Shown piece after piece: positions 9,893 to 19,788 of a DNA stretch of 64,000 bases. This stretch comes from Acidobacteriota bacterium (GTDB taxonomy: Bacteria > Acidobacteriota > Holophagae > Acanthopleuribacterales > Acanthopleuribacteraceae): NCBI GenBank assembly GCA_030066195.1, contig JASJCB010000027.1, positions 16,965 to 80,964 of the forward strand, given 5' to 3'. Below the pieces are notes generated by a model, which worked only from the letters and a program-made list of their open reading frames with translations, was not told the origin of the DNA and ran no database searches. Position 1 is the first letter of the stretch. Every line of letters begins with the position of its first letter. The position numbers and the translations under genes were made by a program.

Positions 9893-11443
9893 TTGAATTT
9901 CATCACCCGTTTTCAACTGCCCCTTGCCATAGACCGCGCGGCCTTCCTGGACAAACTGGGCGAACATTTCGGCCTGACCACGGAAGATGAGCAAAGCGAG
10001 GTTCGTACATATACGGACTGTTTTGACTGGCGTCTTTACAAATCGGGTTTTGCCTGTTACGCCACCTCCAAAAAATGCGTTCTGGAAGACCTGGAAAGCG
10101 GTGAGGTCACGACCTCGTTTTCCTGTCGGAAACCGCCCCGTTTCAAAGAGGAACTGCCCGAGGAAGGCGCCTGGCCTGCGGTCGCTGACGCCATGGAAAT
10201 GCGCGCGCTGTTGCCTTTGGTAACCCTGCGGGTGAATCATGCGGAATACGCCGTGCGCAATGAAGACCGGAAGGCGGTTGTTCGCATGGCGGTTCGCGAG
10301 GAATATCCCGAGGGGGAAGCGGCGGCGGCCCGTTGCAGTGTCTACCTGAAGCCCATGCGGGGTTATGAAAGCGAGTTCGCCGCACTCTCCGGCTACCTGC
10401 AAACAGAGGGACTGACCCCCAAGGAAAACGCGGGCCATAAGAAGATGTTCCGCCGCATGGGCTACGATCCCGGCACCTACAGTTCCAAGGTGAACGTGAA
10501 ATTGTCGCCGGAAATGCGCACCGATGAAGCCGCGCGCGTGATCTTCAAGCAGTTGATCGGGGTCATGCGGGTCAATATGGACGGCCTGCGCCAGGACCTG
10601 GATACGGAGTTCCTGCATGATTTTCGCGTGTCCGTCCGGCGCACCCGTTCGGCGCTGAGCCAGATCAAAGGCATTTTCGACGACTCCTTTACCCGCAAGG
10701 CCAAGGATGATTTCGGCTACGTGGGTCGCTTGACCAACTTCATGCGCGATGCGGACGTCTACCTGCTGGCTCGCGATGCCTATCTGTCCATGGTGCCCGA
10801 ACATCGACGCAAGGGCGTAGACGCCTTCTTCCAACACCTGCGGCGCCGACGCGTGACCGAACGCAAGCGCATGTTGGCCGAAATGGACAGTGAGCGCTTC
10901 AACAAGGTACTGGACGATTGGGAAGCCTTTCTGGACAGCCCGCTTCCCGAAAAGCCCGCGGGACCCGACGGCGGCCGGCCCGTCCTGGCACAGGCCTCCA
11001 AATTCATCCGCAAGCGCTACCGCCAGGTGATTCAAGACGGCCTGGCCATCGATGACGCAACCCCGGATGAGGAATTGCACGAACTGCGTATCGACTGCAA
11101 AAAGCTGCGCTACCTCCTGGAATTCTTTATTTCGCTCTACCCGACCGATAAAATGAAGCTGTTGATCGGCAACCTGAAAAAGCTTCAGGAGAACCTGGGC
11201 GACTTCAACGATCTCTGTGTCCAGGCGGAAACCCTGCAACACTATCTGGACAAGATTCCGGCCGGTCGCGTGGGTCGAGGCGAGGTACATATTTCCATCG
11301 GCTTCCTGATGGGCGTGCTCTACTCGCGTCAGTTGGAGGTACGCCGCCAGTTCCATGAAAAGTTCACCCAATTTGCCGGCGAAGAGAATCGCCTTTTGTT
11401 TGCAGAACTGTTCGGGGCTAAGAAAACCGGGGGAAGCCATTGA
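9893..11443 (+). CDS. CYTH-like/CHAD domain protein
   Basis: 516 residues from a TTG at 9893 with GGAG 7 bases upstream; the open frame reaches 9782 but a promoter overlaps that part. The N-terminal 200 residues are CYTH-like (the TDCFDWRLYKSG segment is typical of CYTH/CHAD proteins) but lack a clear ExExK motif, so triphosphatase activity is doubtful. From about residue 235 it is a CHAD domain with the two hallmark helices FLHDFRVSVRRTRSALSQ and ELHELRIDCKKLRYLLEFF, rich in conserved His/Arg/Lys. Known CHAD domains bind inorganic polyphosphate. The stop overlaps the start of the ParA-type gene (TTGA), so the two are translationally coupled, which suggests a joint role at polyphosphate granules or the nucleoid (inference). 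Confidence 0.85.
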   Translation: MNFITRFQLPLAIDRAAFLDKLGEHFGLTTEDEQSEVRTYTDCFDWRLYKSGFACYATSKKCVLEDLESGEVTTSFSCRKPPRFKEELPEEGAWPAVADAMEMRALLPLVTLRVNHAEYAVRNEDRKAVVRMAVREEYPEGEAAAARCSVYLKPMRGYESEFAALSGYLQTEGLTPKENAGHKKMFRRMGYDPGTYSSKVNVKLSPEMRTDEAARVIFKQLIGVMRVNMDGLRQDLDTEFLHDFRVSVRRTRSALSQIKGIFDDSFTRKAKDDFGYVGRLTNFMRDADVYLLARDAYLSMVPEHRRKGVDAFFQHLRRRRVTERKRMLAEMDSERFNKVLDDWEAFLDSPLPEKPAGPDGGRPVLAQASKFIRKRYRQVIQDGLAIDDATPDEELHELRIDCKKLRYLLEFFISLYPTDKMKLLIGNLKKLQENLGDFNDLCVQAETLQHYLDKIPAGRVGRGEVHISIGFLMGVLYSRQLEVRRQFHEKFTQFAGEENRLLFAELFGAKKTGGSH

Positions 11444-12192
11444 AAATTCTTGCAATCTATAACATCAAGGGTGGCGTCGGTAAAACCGTGACCGCGGTCA
11501 ACCTGGCTCATCTCGCCGCTAGTCAAGGGTTTCGAACCCTGGTGTGTGACCTGGACCCTCAAAGCGCCACCACCTTTTATTTCCGTGTCAAACCCAAGGC
11601 CAAGGTCAAGTCTTTGATCGAGGGCGGCAAGTTCCTGGACCGCTACATCAAGGAAACCGACTACCCCGGCCTGGACCTGTTGCCTGCCGATTTCTCCTTT
11701 CGCAATCTGGACATTGCTTTTGCGGAAACGCCGAAACCCAACAAACGCCTGCGGGCCACACTGAAAGGAGTGCGCGACGACTACGATCTGGTGTTGTTGG
11801 ACTGCCCGCCCAACCTGACCAAACTTACTGAAAACGTGTTCCACGCCGCCGATTACCTGGTGCACCCCACCATCCCCACCACGCTCTCCACCAGGACCCT
11901 GATTCGTTTGGTGGAATTCTTCCGCGATGAGGGTTTGGACGAACGGCGCATCCTGCCCTTCTTCTCCATGGTGGAAAAGCGCAAAAGCCTGCATCGCGAG
12001 TTGATGGCGAGCCTGCCGCGCGAGATGCCCGGTTTCCTGCAAACCCCGGTGCCCTACCTTTCCGAAATCGAGCGCATGGGGGTTTACCGGGAACCGGCGA
12101 CGGCATTCAAGGGCCAAAAATATGCCGCGCGTGTATACGGTGCGTTGTGGGAAGAGCTTTGCCAACGAGTGGGGCTGACAGAAAATACATGA
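11440..12192 (+). CDS. ParA/Soj-type P-loop ATPase
   Basis: 250 residues from a TTG overlapping the CHAD gene stop. A deviant Walker A, KGGVGKTVTAVNLAHLA, lies at the N-terminus with the signature first Lys; the Walker A' segment is VCDLDPQSATTFYF and Walker B is LVLLDCPPNLT. ParA proteins dimerise on ATP, bind DNA nonspecifically and position plasmids, chromosomes or large complexes. No parB or parS-like gene is adjacent, so this is more likely an orphan that positions a cargo linked to its partner CHAD protein. Members near CHAD genes may segregate polyphosphate granules; that is inference. Confidence 0.88.
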   Translation: MKILAIYNIKGGVGKTVTAVNLAHLAASQGFRTLVCDLDPQSATTFYFRVKPKAKVKSLIEGGKFLDRYIKETDYPGLDLLPADFSFRNLDIAFAETPKPNKRLRATLKGVRDDYDLVLLDCPPNLTKLTENVFHAADYLVHPTIPTTLSTRTLIRLVEFFRDEGLDERRILPFFSMVEKRKSLHRELMASLPREMPGFLQTPVPYLSEIERMGVYREPATAFKGQKYAARVYGALWEELCQRVGLTENT

Positions 12193-12396
12193 TGTACGAG
12201 CGTGCCCAACAGTCTATATCCCGGCAATTTTACGCGCTTCGCGTGTCTTACGCATCTCAGGAATGAACGGTCCTTTCAGTCCCGTACACGCTTTGCCGTC
12301 ATTCTTGTTGTACGCATTCTTTTTGAACACTCACGACGGTTTATAGGATAGAATGTGAACGCTCTTTTGATTCATTTGTCTAACGAGGTATGTCCA

Positions 12397-12723
12397 ATGA
12401 ATGAACTTGTTCAAAAGCTGGCGGAGGGTGACCACCGCGTGGTGGTGGCTCGCGCCGATGGTTCCGCCCGGGAACTGAAGAACATGATCGATCGCGACTA
12501 TGTCCTTGTCAAGTTTACCGAAACCCGCGGGGGCACTGAACTGGGTTATCGGCTGGACAAGGAACGTTCCGCCCTGGATTCGGGAAATTTCGACGAGTGT
12601 ACCGGGTCCATAACCCTGGCCGGCAACCTGAACCTGAATTACGTGGATGTCCGGTGCGTTGCCACCGTGGATTTGGCCACCTTGGAAGGTCACGGTCATT
12701 TGGAGATTCTGGACGCGGACTAG
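12397..12723 (+). CDS. Small conserved-looking protein of unknown function
   Basis: 108 residues from the ATG at 12397 (MNELVQKLAEGDHRVV), with GAGG 8 bases upstream; an upstream ATG at 12355 has no site. An AT-rich TATAGGATAGAAT box at about 12342-12354 may serve as a promoter. There is no signal peptide or membrane segment. The second half (SGNFDECTGSITLAGNLNLN, then short alternating strands) suggests a small beta-rich fold. I do not recognise the family. It stands between the ParA gene and a sensor kinase without obvious coupling. Confidence 0.7.
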   Translation: MNELVQKLAEGDHRVVVARADGSARELKNMIDRDYVLVKFTETRGGTELGYRLDKERSALDSGNFDECTGSITLAGNLNLNYVDVRCVATVDLATLEGHGHLEILDAD

Positions 12724-12846
12724 AAGGTTCCCGGATACGCCGTTCAACGGCATGAGCGCTATCCGGTCCCATTTGCTAAGATGTATGGATGTGCGCTAGA
12801 ATAACCGCGACCGGCGGTGGCGCGATGTATGAAAGGGACAACAACC

Positions 12847-14796
12847 ATGGATAGTGATGTGCGGTCACTGGAAGCGGCTTTACGTGCTCGTTGCGTAGAG
12901 TTGGAGCAAGCTTGTTCCGAGGCGGAACTGCGGAACGCCGCCCTCATGAAAGCTGTTCCCGACATCTTGATGGAAGTGAATCAGGACAAGATCTATACCC
13001 GCGCCAATCCGGCCGGCATGGACTTCTTCGGGGACGATGTCATCGGTCGTCACGCCTCGGAGTTTTTTGTCGGCGAACAGGATACGCTGGACAAGGTGGA
13101 CCCCCTGTTCAAGGGCGAGGTGGACGAGATTCACCTGCAAAGTCGCCAGCGCCGCAAGGACGGCAGTGTGCGCATCTTGTCCTGGCATTGCCGCGCCCTT
13201 CCCGCCGAGGACGGACGCATCGTCGGCGCCCTGTCTTCCGCCCGCGATATCACCGACCTGAAAGCCGGGGAATTGGCCCGGGCTGAAAGCGAGGCCCTGA
13301 AAAGCGCCGTCGTAGATAACTCGATGGACGGCATTATCACCATCGACCAGAACGGGATCGTGATGTCCTTCAACAAGGCGGCCGAGCAACTCTTCGGCTA
13401 CAGCCCGGAAGAGGTTATCGGCAACAACGTGACCGTGCTGATGCCGGCGCCGTACAAAGACGAACACGACGGCTACCTGAAGAACTACCTGGCCACGGGT
13501 AAGGCCCACATTATCGGCAAGGGCCGTGAGGTCACGGCCAGGCGCAAGGACGGCAGCACGTTTCCCTTCTTCCTGACCGTCAGCCGCGAGATCGTGGTGG
13601 GCAGCCGCACTTTTTTTATCGGCCTGATCCGTGACCTTACCAAAGAGAAGCAGGTCGAAGCCCAGTTACGCCAGGCCCAAAAGATGGAGAGTATGGGCAC
13701 CCTGGCCGGCGGCATCGCCCACGACTTCAACAATATCCTGGGCGGTGTCATCGCCTATGCCGAGTTGATGCTGGAGGACGCGGAGGAAGGCAGTTACCTG
13801 CACGACGATCTCAAGGAAATGCTCAACGGATGTAACCGGGCTCGCGACCTGGTGCAACAAATCCTTACCTTCAGCCGCCAGGACAAACCGAAACGCGAAC
13901 CGCTGTACCTGCACCCCATTATCAAAGAGTCACTGAAGCTGATGCGCGCATCCATCCCCTCCACGGTGGAGATTCAACGGCGCATCGATGTGGAATGCCC
14001 GCCGGTCATCGCCGATGTAACCCAAATCCACCAGGTCATGATGAACCTGTGCGCCAACGCCCAATACGCCATGCGCGACGAGGGCGGTATCCTGGGCGTG
14101 GGCCTGGACCTGGTGGAAATCAACGAGGAGTACTCGCCGGTAGGCCTGCACTTGGCCTTCGGCTCCTATGTGCGGCTGACCATCAGCGACACGGGCGTCG
14201 GTATGGACGAGGAGACCAGGTCGCGCATCTTCGAACCCTTTTTCACCACCAAGTCGGTAGGCGAGGGCACCGGCATGGGCCTTTCCGTGGTTCACGGCAT
14301 CGTCAAGAATCACGGCGGCGATATCGTTGTCGATTCCATACACGGTGAAGGCACCTGCTTCCAGGTCTTCTTCCCCGTTTGGGAGGAAGAGGCGCCGGTG
14401 GTGCGCGGTGAGGCCAATCATTTACAGAAGGGCAGCGGCCAGATTCTATTGGTGGATGACGACCAGTTCCTGTTGAAGGCGCAACGGCGCATTTTGGAAC
14501 GCCACGGCTATCAGGTCTGTACCTACGCGGACTCTGAACAAGCACTGGAACGCTTCATGCGCAATCCGGGCCATTTCGACCTGGTGATCACCGACCAGAC
14601 CATGCCCAGGCTGACCGGACTGGACCTGGCGCGGGTCATGTTGGACACCCGGCCCAACCTGCCGGTTATCTTGACCACGGGTTTCAGCGATGTGGTTTCG
14701 CCGGACCGCGCGCACGAGGCGGGTATCTGTGAATTTTTGATGAAGCCGGTTTCCAAGGAAGTCCTGCTGGAAACCCTTCGGAAACAATTGGCTTAA
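12847..14796 (+). CDS. Soluble hybrid histidine kinase: PAS-PAS-HisKA-HATPase-REC
   Basis: About 649 residues from ATG 12847 (AAAGGGA upstream; ATG 12829 is an alternative). No membrane segments are seen. After a short coiled coil come a PAS domain (about 30-145) and a second PAS with the classic SMDGIITIDQNGIVMSFN opening (about 158-275). The His box is MGTLAGGIAHDFNNILGG (His about 292), of the NtrB-like HDFNN type. The HATPase has G-boxes SDTGVGM and GTGMGLSVV. The C-terminal receiver is intact: VDDD, phosphoacceptor in DLVITDQTMPRLTG, Lys in LMKPVSK. It should autophosphorylate in response to a cytoplasmic cue. The HEAT-receiver protein next door may be a downstream partner, though 200 bases separate them. 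Confidence 0.92.
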   Translation: MDSDVRSLEAALRARCVELEQACSEAELRNAALMKAVPDILMEVNQDKIYTRANPAGMDFFGDDVIGRHASEFFVGEQDTLDKVDPLFKGEVDEIHLQSRQRRKDGSVRILSWHCRALPAEDGRIVGALSSARDITDLKAGELARAESEALKSAVVDNSMDGIITIDQNGIVMSFNKAAEQLFGYSPEEVIGNNVTVLMPAPYKDEHDGYLKNYLATGKAHIIGKGREVTARRKDGSTFPFFLTVSREIVVGSRTFFIGLIRDLTKEKQVEAQLRQAQKMESMGTLAGGIAHDFNNILGGVIAYAELMLEDAEEGSYLHDDLKEMLNGCNRARDLVQQILTFSRQDKPKREPLYLHPIIKESLKLMRASIPSTVEIQRRIDVECPPVIADVTQIHQVMMNLCANAQYAMRDEGGILGVGLDLVEINEEYSPVGLHLAFGSYVRLTISDTGVGMDEETRSRIFEPFFTTKSVGEGTGMGLSVVHGIVKNHGGDIVVDSIHGEGTCFQVFFPVWEEEAPVVRGEANHLQKGSGQILLVDDDQFLLKAQRRILERHGYQVCTYADSEQALERFMRNPGHFDLVITDQTMPRLTGLDLARVMLDTRPNLPVILTTGFSDVVSPDRAHEAGICEFLMKPVSKEVLLETLRKQLA

Positions 14797-15000
14797 TCAA
14801 AACTCCCCGCGTGCCGAAAAGATTTCCGGGTTACGGCGGACAACTTCCTTGTTGCCGGTTTGACTTCATGAACCGCCCAAAAATGAGAAAAATAATGTGA
14901 TATGTCCTATCCTCCTTGTTCCCATGCTTTAGACTATCGGCGTAAATGCGGTATGATAGTAAAGCCGCATCTACTCGGTTCATTCTTGTCGAGGTAGTTT

Positions 15001-17634
15001 ATGTCCCCGGACGTCTTTCAATTGACCATCCTTGAAATGTGGCGTGGAGACAACTCAACGGAGATGAGAACCCTGGTTCTGGAGGAGCTCAGCCAAAGCC
15101 GGGGAACCGCGCGCCACGCTCTCAAGGAGATGATCGGCGATGTGAGTGACGGGTTGCGGCGTCGGCTGTTCGACCTGATGCTTGCCGACGGCGGCAAAGA
15201 CATGTTACCCCTGCTATTGAAGATTTTGAGCCTGGAGCCGGTAGACGGCGTGGTCGAGCAGAAACTGGCGGCCCTGGCCAATTTCAAGCACCCGGAGGCC
15301 ATCGAGGCCCTGGAGGGCTTCGAACCCTACCTGCCGCCGTCGCTGGAGCCCGCCTTCAACCGCGCGCTCAGCAAGTTGCGAGCGCGCTTTGCCGAATTCC
15401 AGAACATGCGCGCCTTCCGCGACGCCAGGGGTGAGGAATTAAAGGAACTGGCTGAAACCATGGCCCGTAATCCGCACGTGGCCTACACACCCTTCCTCAA
15501 TCGCTACCTGGGCGGCCGGGACCTGGAACGTATCGGCGCCGCGGTGCGCGTGCTGCGAACCGTGGGTGACGCCACCAGCCTGGAAGCCATGTTGGTCACC
15601 GTCGGCAACATGATCAAGCATCGGCGCCACACGCTGGCTTTTCTGGAATTACCGGTCATGCAAGAGGGTTACCGCTCCCCGAAGCCGATCGATCTGTTCA
15701 AGATGATCGATGAATGTCCCCTGGTTCACTGGACACCGGCGGAGAAGGAAACCCTGAACGCGGGTATTCAAAAAGGCGTGTCCATCGGCAAGGATCTGGT
15801 CGTTCCTTTCGGTTTCGAGGGCGAGACCCAAGCCATGGCTGCGGCCTATCTGAACGCGGCCTGCGGCGAGGAGGGTTATATCGACCCGACACCCTTGCGC
15901 ACCGAACTGCTGAAACGGGTAGCCTCCATCCGTAAGACCTTGGAAGGCCTGTTCCAGGCCATGGGCCGCATCGCACGGCGCACCAAAAACCCGCGCTTTG
16001 CCCAGCGCCTGCGACACTTCCTGCCGCCGGAAGAGCCCGATCGCAACCACATCCTGGCTTGGGGCCTGGCGGGTTTGGGCGATGAGCCCGCTCGCGATGA
16101 ACTATTGAAACAATTGGATGTGAGTAAGAACCGCTCTCTGAAGTTGACGCTTCTGGCCGCGCTCAATAAGTTCCGCCTGGACGATGTTCCCCACCAGATC
16201 ATGGACATTGCTCGCCAGGTGGATGATTCCGAAATGCGTCGGGCGGCGATTTCCATCATCGCGGGCGCCGATACCGCTGCCGTCCACTTCGAGAAACTGT
16301 TGTCTTCGTCGCCCATGCTTGTCCGCGCGGATGTGGGCAAGGAAATTGCCGACCGCAAGATCAAGTCCTGCTATCCCATGGTAATGGGTTTCCTGCACCG
16401 CCGCGTAACCGACAGCTTCCGCGCCATTATTCTCGAAGCGCTGAGCGCATTCGATAACGAAGAAATCGGTATGGCCGTTCAACAATACGCCTTGCCGCCG
16501 CATCCGCTTTCCGTAAGGGTTGCCGCCTTGAACACGCTGCTCAAATCCCGCGGCGAGGGCAAGCTCGACCTGGTTTTCGAAACCCTGATCCAAGGCGCCG
16601 ACCGGCATGCGGAGGAACTGGCGCTGAGCTTCCTGGAAATCCTGAAAGACTGGCCGATTCCGGAGCGTGAGGCCGATCTGTTGACACACCTCAATTACTG
16701 GGAGCCCATGCTGCGATCGCAAAACCAGGACCTGCGCCTGGGCCTGATCAAGATGTTGGAGCGTTGCGAATGGCTGGATGATTCCCGTGACGGTTGGGTG
16801 AATACCCTGCAACGCGCCCTGAACACCTTGACCGGACAGCGAAGCGACCGTGAAATCGAGCGCATCCGCGGCCTGATCGAAACCCTGAGTGCGCGTTTCG
16901 AGTCGGAACGCAAGGCCCAGCAGTTACGCGCCCAATTCGATGAAGTGGTGCGCGGCATGGAACAGACCTCGCGCATTGCCAAATTGCAGGCTTTGCGCAA
17001 GCTGGATTGGATCTTCCGGCCGGAAATGTTGACCGGTGATACCGATGCGGTGCGTCGCATGGTCAGCCAGATCGAACGTTTCCTGGATTCCAACCTGGAA
17101 GACAGCGATTTGGAGATCCTGGCCATCGAGGTCGCCGGCAAGATCGGGCATCCCTTCCTACGCCGTAAATTGCGCCATTACCTGGACAATGAAAATCCCG
17201 CGGTGGCCGCGGCGGCCAAACAGGCGCTTTCCCGACCGGTGAACCGCGTGCTGCTGGAGAACCTCATCCAAACGGTCTTCTCCATGGACGATTCCAGCTA
17301 CATGACCCGAACCGTGACCATGATCCTCAACGCGGCCAATTACAAGGCGGAAGGCCACAACGACTGCGAGGAAGCGCTGGACATTTTGGATGAGAAAACC
17401 TTCGACCTGTTGATTCTGGACCTTAACATGCCGCAAATGCGCGGGGTGGATTTCCTGCGTGAGTCCAGGAAACGCGGCGTCTGCCCTCGTTTCGTATTCA
17501 TCCTGACCAGCGTGCGCACCCAGGAAGACCTGATCGAGGTGTTTAAAGAAGGGGTCGACGGCATCATCCTGAAACCCTTCCGCTCCGAGGATCTGTTGGA
17601 AAAGATCAGCGAGTTGAAAGAGAAATGCGCCTGA
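15001..17634 (+). CDS. HEAT-repeat protein with C-terminal receiver domain
   Basis: 877 residues; ATG with GAGGTAG upstream. The first about 750 residues are almost wholly helical, with repeated paired-helix units of HEAT type (for example LLKILSLEPVDGVVEQKLAA, FEKLLSSSPMLVRADVGKEI, EVAGKIGHPFLRRKLRHYL). The last 120 residues form a complete receiver: SMDDSS acidic pocket, LLILDLNMPQM phosphoacceptor, LTSV and ILKPFRSEDL. The receiver is therefore the output-side module of a scaffold rather than of a DNA-binding regulator. Cytoplasmic. A nearby hybrid kinase (12847-14796) is the natural candidate donor. This architecture is uncommon; the binding partner of the HEAT solenoid is unknown. Confidence 0.85.
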   Translation: MSPDVFQLTILEMWRGDNSTEMRTLVLEELSQSRGTARHALKEMIGDVSDGLRRRLFDLMLADGGKDMLPLLLKILSLEPVDGVVEQKLAALANFKHPEAIEALEGFEPYLPPSLEPAFNRALSKLRARFAEFQNMRAFRDARGEELKELAETMARNPHVAYTPFLNRYLGGRDLERIGAAVRVLRTVGDATSLEAMLVTVGNMIKHRRHTLAFLELPVMQEGYRSPKPIDLFKMIDECPLVHWTPAEKETLNAGIQKGVSIGKDLVVPFGFEGETQAMAAAYLNAACGEEGYIDPTPLRTELLKRVASIRKTLEGLFQAMGRIARRTKNPRFAQRLRHFLPPEEPDRNHILAWGLAGLGDEPARDELLKQLDVSKNRSLKLTLLAALNKFRLDDVPHQIMDIARQVDDSEMRRAAISIIAGADTAAVHFEKLLSSSPMLVRADVGKEIADRKIKSCYPMVMGFLHRRVTDSFRAIILEALSAFDNEEIGMAVQQYALPPHPLSVRVAALNTLLKSRGEGKLDLVFETLIQGADRHAEELALSFLEILKDWPIPEREADLLTHLNYWEPMLRSQNQDLRLGLIKMLERCEWLDDSRDGWVNTLQRALNTLTGQRSDREIERIRGLIETLSARFESERKAQQLRAQFDEVVRGMEQTSRIAKLQALRKLDWIFRPEMLTGDTDAVRRMVSQIERFLDSNLEDSDLEILAIEVAGKIGHPFLRRKLRHYLDNENPAVAAAAKQALSRPVNRVLLENLIQTVFSMDDSSYMTRTVTMILNAANYKAEGHNDCEEALDILDEKTFDLLILDLNMPQMRGVDFLRESRKRGVCPRFVFILTSVRTQEDLIEVFKEGVDGIILKPFRSEDLLEKISELKEKCA

Positions 17635-17643
17635 CCCCTTCCG

Positions 17644-19788
17644 TTAGATACGTTCCAGGGTCTCGATGCCCAGCAGGTCCAGGCCTTTTTTGATGACGCG
17701 ACCGACCGCGTCGACCAGAAGGGCGCGGGTTGCCTGCAACTCCGGGGTTTCGGCGCGCAGCACCGAGCAGTGATTGTAGAAACTGCTGAAGCTTTTGCAC
17801 AGGTCGAACAGGTACAGGCAAATCACCTGGGGTCTGTATTCTCGCGCGGCGCGTTCGGCCACCTTGTGGAACTTTTCCATGGTAGCCACCAGATCCTGCT
17901 CGGTTTCATGGGTCAGCAGCGACCAGTCGGCCGAGTTACGGTCGAAATCGCCTAACTTGGCCAGGATATTCCTGGTCCTGGCGTAGGCGTAAAGCATATA
18001 CGGCCCCGTATTGCCGGAGGCGGAAGTCCAGGCTTCCATATCGAAAACGATGTCCTTGCCGTTGTCCTGATTCAGCATGCCGTAGTTGATGGTGGATTTG
18101 GCGACGACCTCGGCCGCCTCTCGAATTTCCTCATCGCTCCAAACACCGCGATAGGATTCTTCCAAATGCACCGCGGTGACGGTTTCCACCAACTGTCTGC
18201 GCAGTTCGGAGAAGAGGATCACCGTGCCGTCGCGAGAACTCATCTTCCTGGGGGGGGCGCCGGGTTCCTCGCCCGGCAGCATCACGATGCCGTAAGCCAG
18301 GTGATAGCATTTTTTAGCGCGCTGGTAGCCCATCTTCAACAGGGTGGCGAAGACCTGTTGGAAGTGCAGGGATTGACCCACGTCCACCACATAGATGGAG
18401 CGATCCACGCCGAACCTGTCGAACTTTTCATGAGCCAGGGCGATGTCTTTGGTGCTGTAGAGACCGCTGCCGTTGGATTTCAGCAGGAGAAGAAACGGCA
18501 GGTTGAACTCGCTCAGGTCGGCGCCGACCGCGCCTTCCGATTTCACCAGGACGCCTTTCTCCAAGTATTCCAGCACCTTCTTCTTGCCTTCCCCGCCCAC
18601 GTCCGACTCGAAAAAGTAGTGCTCAAAAGGGGCGCCCAGCCAGTCGTAGATGGCGTGGAATTCGTCCATGGACCACTTTTTGGTTTTTTCGAACAGGGCG
18701 TAAACCTCGGGGTCGCGTGCTTCCAGCAATTTCAGGGTTTCGGCCACGCCATGATTGCGCCGTTCCATTTCTTCCAAGACCGAAACATCGGCGGGCAGCG
18801 CGTCGGTGCGCATGTACTCGGCCACCGGAAGGCCGACCGGCGCGTCGTCCGGGAAGATTTTCAACTGCATCTTGTCGTCGCTCAGGCCCATTTCCAGTTC
18901 GCTGAGGATCATGCCCTTGCTTGGAACGCCGTTTTTGGAGATCTCGCCTACCTGACGACCGTTGACGCGTGAGCCGATGTGGGCGTAAGCCACCTTGTCG
19001 CCCTGTTTGTAACCGGTGCCGCCGCAGACCACCTGCACGGTTTTCTCGCCGGTATCCACCTGAACGATCTTCAGCTTGGGATTGTCGGGGAAATCGGCAA
19101 TTTCGGCAACACGGGCGACGCTGACTTTGGGCATGGGGCATCGGGTCAACAAATTGAAGTCCAGCTTGAGGGTAGCTTGCGTGTACAGTTCGCCCAGAAA
19201 CTCGCCCAGGTTGGTGTCGGGGATATTGCCGTCGAAATAGGTGCGGTAGTACCACAGGCACTTGGCGATATGCGCGCCCTCGTCGCCGATATAGTTGACG
19301 GGCACCACCTCGAAGCCGTTCCATTCAAAGATGTGCGCGAGCGATGCGCCCAGGGCTACGTTGCGGGTATGGCCCACGTGAAATGCCTTGTGGGTGTTGG
19401 GCTGAGAGTATTCAATCATCACCTTCTCGCCCTTGTCGGGACGTCGGGCCAGGAAACTGCCGTCCAGAACGGCGGGGATCAAATCGGCGGCCAGGGCGGC
19501 TCGGTCCAGCGTGAAGTTGAGATAGGGACCGACCGCGTTGACACCCGTAATTCCGGCGGTTTCGGCAACCCGGGCTTCCAGGTGCTCCATGATATCGGCG
19601 GCGATCAGGTTCGGCTTTTTTCGCAGCACGCGAGCCAGACGGAAACACGGAAAGGCCAGATCGCCCATCTTTTTATCCTTGGGTTCTTCGATCCAGCCGG
19701 CGGGATCTTCCAATTGATCCGCCGAGACGCCGAGCGGTCCGGTCAGAATGTCGGTGAGTAAAACACCGATGGTTTCCTTATGAGACAT
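17644..19788 (-). CDS. argS: Arginyl-tRNA synthetase with inserted tRNA-binding OB domain
   Basis: 714 residues from ATG 19788 (GGAGGAAG upstream), about 130 longer than usual ArgRS. It has the N-terminal Add1 domain, the HIGH-type AFHVGHTRN, the KMSK-type KMSSRDGTVILF and a C-terminal DALR-type helical domain (about the last 120 residues), so it should charge tRNA-Arg. The extra length is a block at about residues 220-324 (bases 18817-19131). It reads like the EMAP/Trbp111 tRNA_bind fold of PheRS-beta and MetRS C-termini: NPKLKIVQVDTGE, VVCGGTGYKQGDKVAYAH, NGVPSKGMILSELEMGL, then DDAPVGLPV. The insert falls in the catalytic domain between LGEFLGELYTQATLKL and the ArgRS helix VLEEMERRNHGVAETL. 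Convergent with the HEAT-receiver gene, 9 bases apart. Confidence 0.93.
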   Translation of the reverse strand: MSHKETIGVLLTDILTGPLGVSADQLEDPAGWIEEPKDKKMGDLAFPCFRLARVLRKKPNLIAADIMEHLEARVAETAGITGVNAVGPYLNFTLDRAALAADLIPAVLDGSFLARRPDKGEKVMIEYSQPNTHKAFHVGHTRNVALGASLAHIFEWNGFEVVPVNYIGDEGAHIAKCLWYYRTYFDGNIPDTNLGEFLGELYTQATLKLDFNLLTRCPMPKVSVARVAEIADFPDNPKLKIVQVDTGEKTVQVVCGGTGYKQGDKVAYAHIGSRVNGRQVGEISKNGVPSKGMILSELEMGLSDDKMQLKIFPDDAPVGLPVAEYMRTDALPADVSVLEEMERRNHGVAETLKLLEARDPEVYALFEKTKKWSMDEFHAIYDWLGAPFEHYFFESDVGGEGKKKVLEYLEKGVLVKSEGAVGADLSEFNLPFLLLLKSNGSGLYSTKDIALAHEKFDRFGVDRSIYVVDVGQSLHFQQVFATLLKMGYQRAKKCYHLAYGIVMLPGEEPGAPPRKMSSRDGTVILFSELRRQLVETVTAVHLEESYRGVWSDEEIREAAEVVAKSTINYGMLNQDNGKDIVFDMEAWTSASGNTGPYMLYAYARTRNILAKLGDFDRNSADWSLLTHETEQDLVATMEKFHKVAERAAREYRPQVICLYLFDLCKSFSSFYNHCSVLRAETPELQATRALLVDAVGRVIKKGLDLLGIETLERI

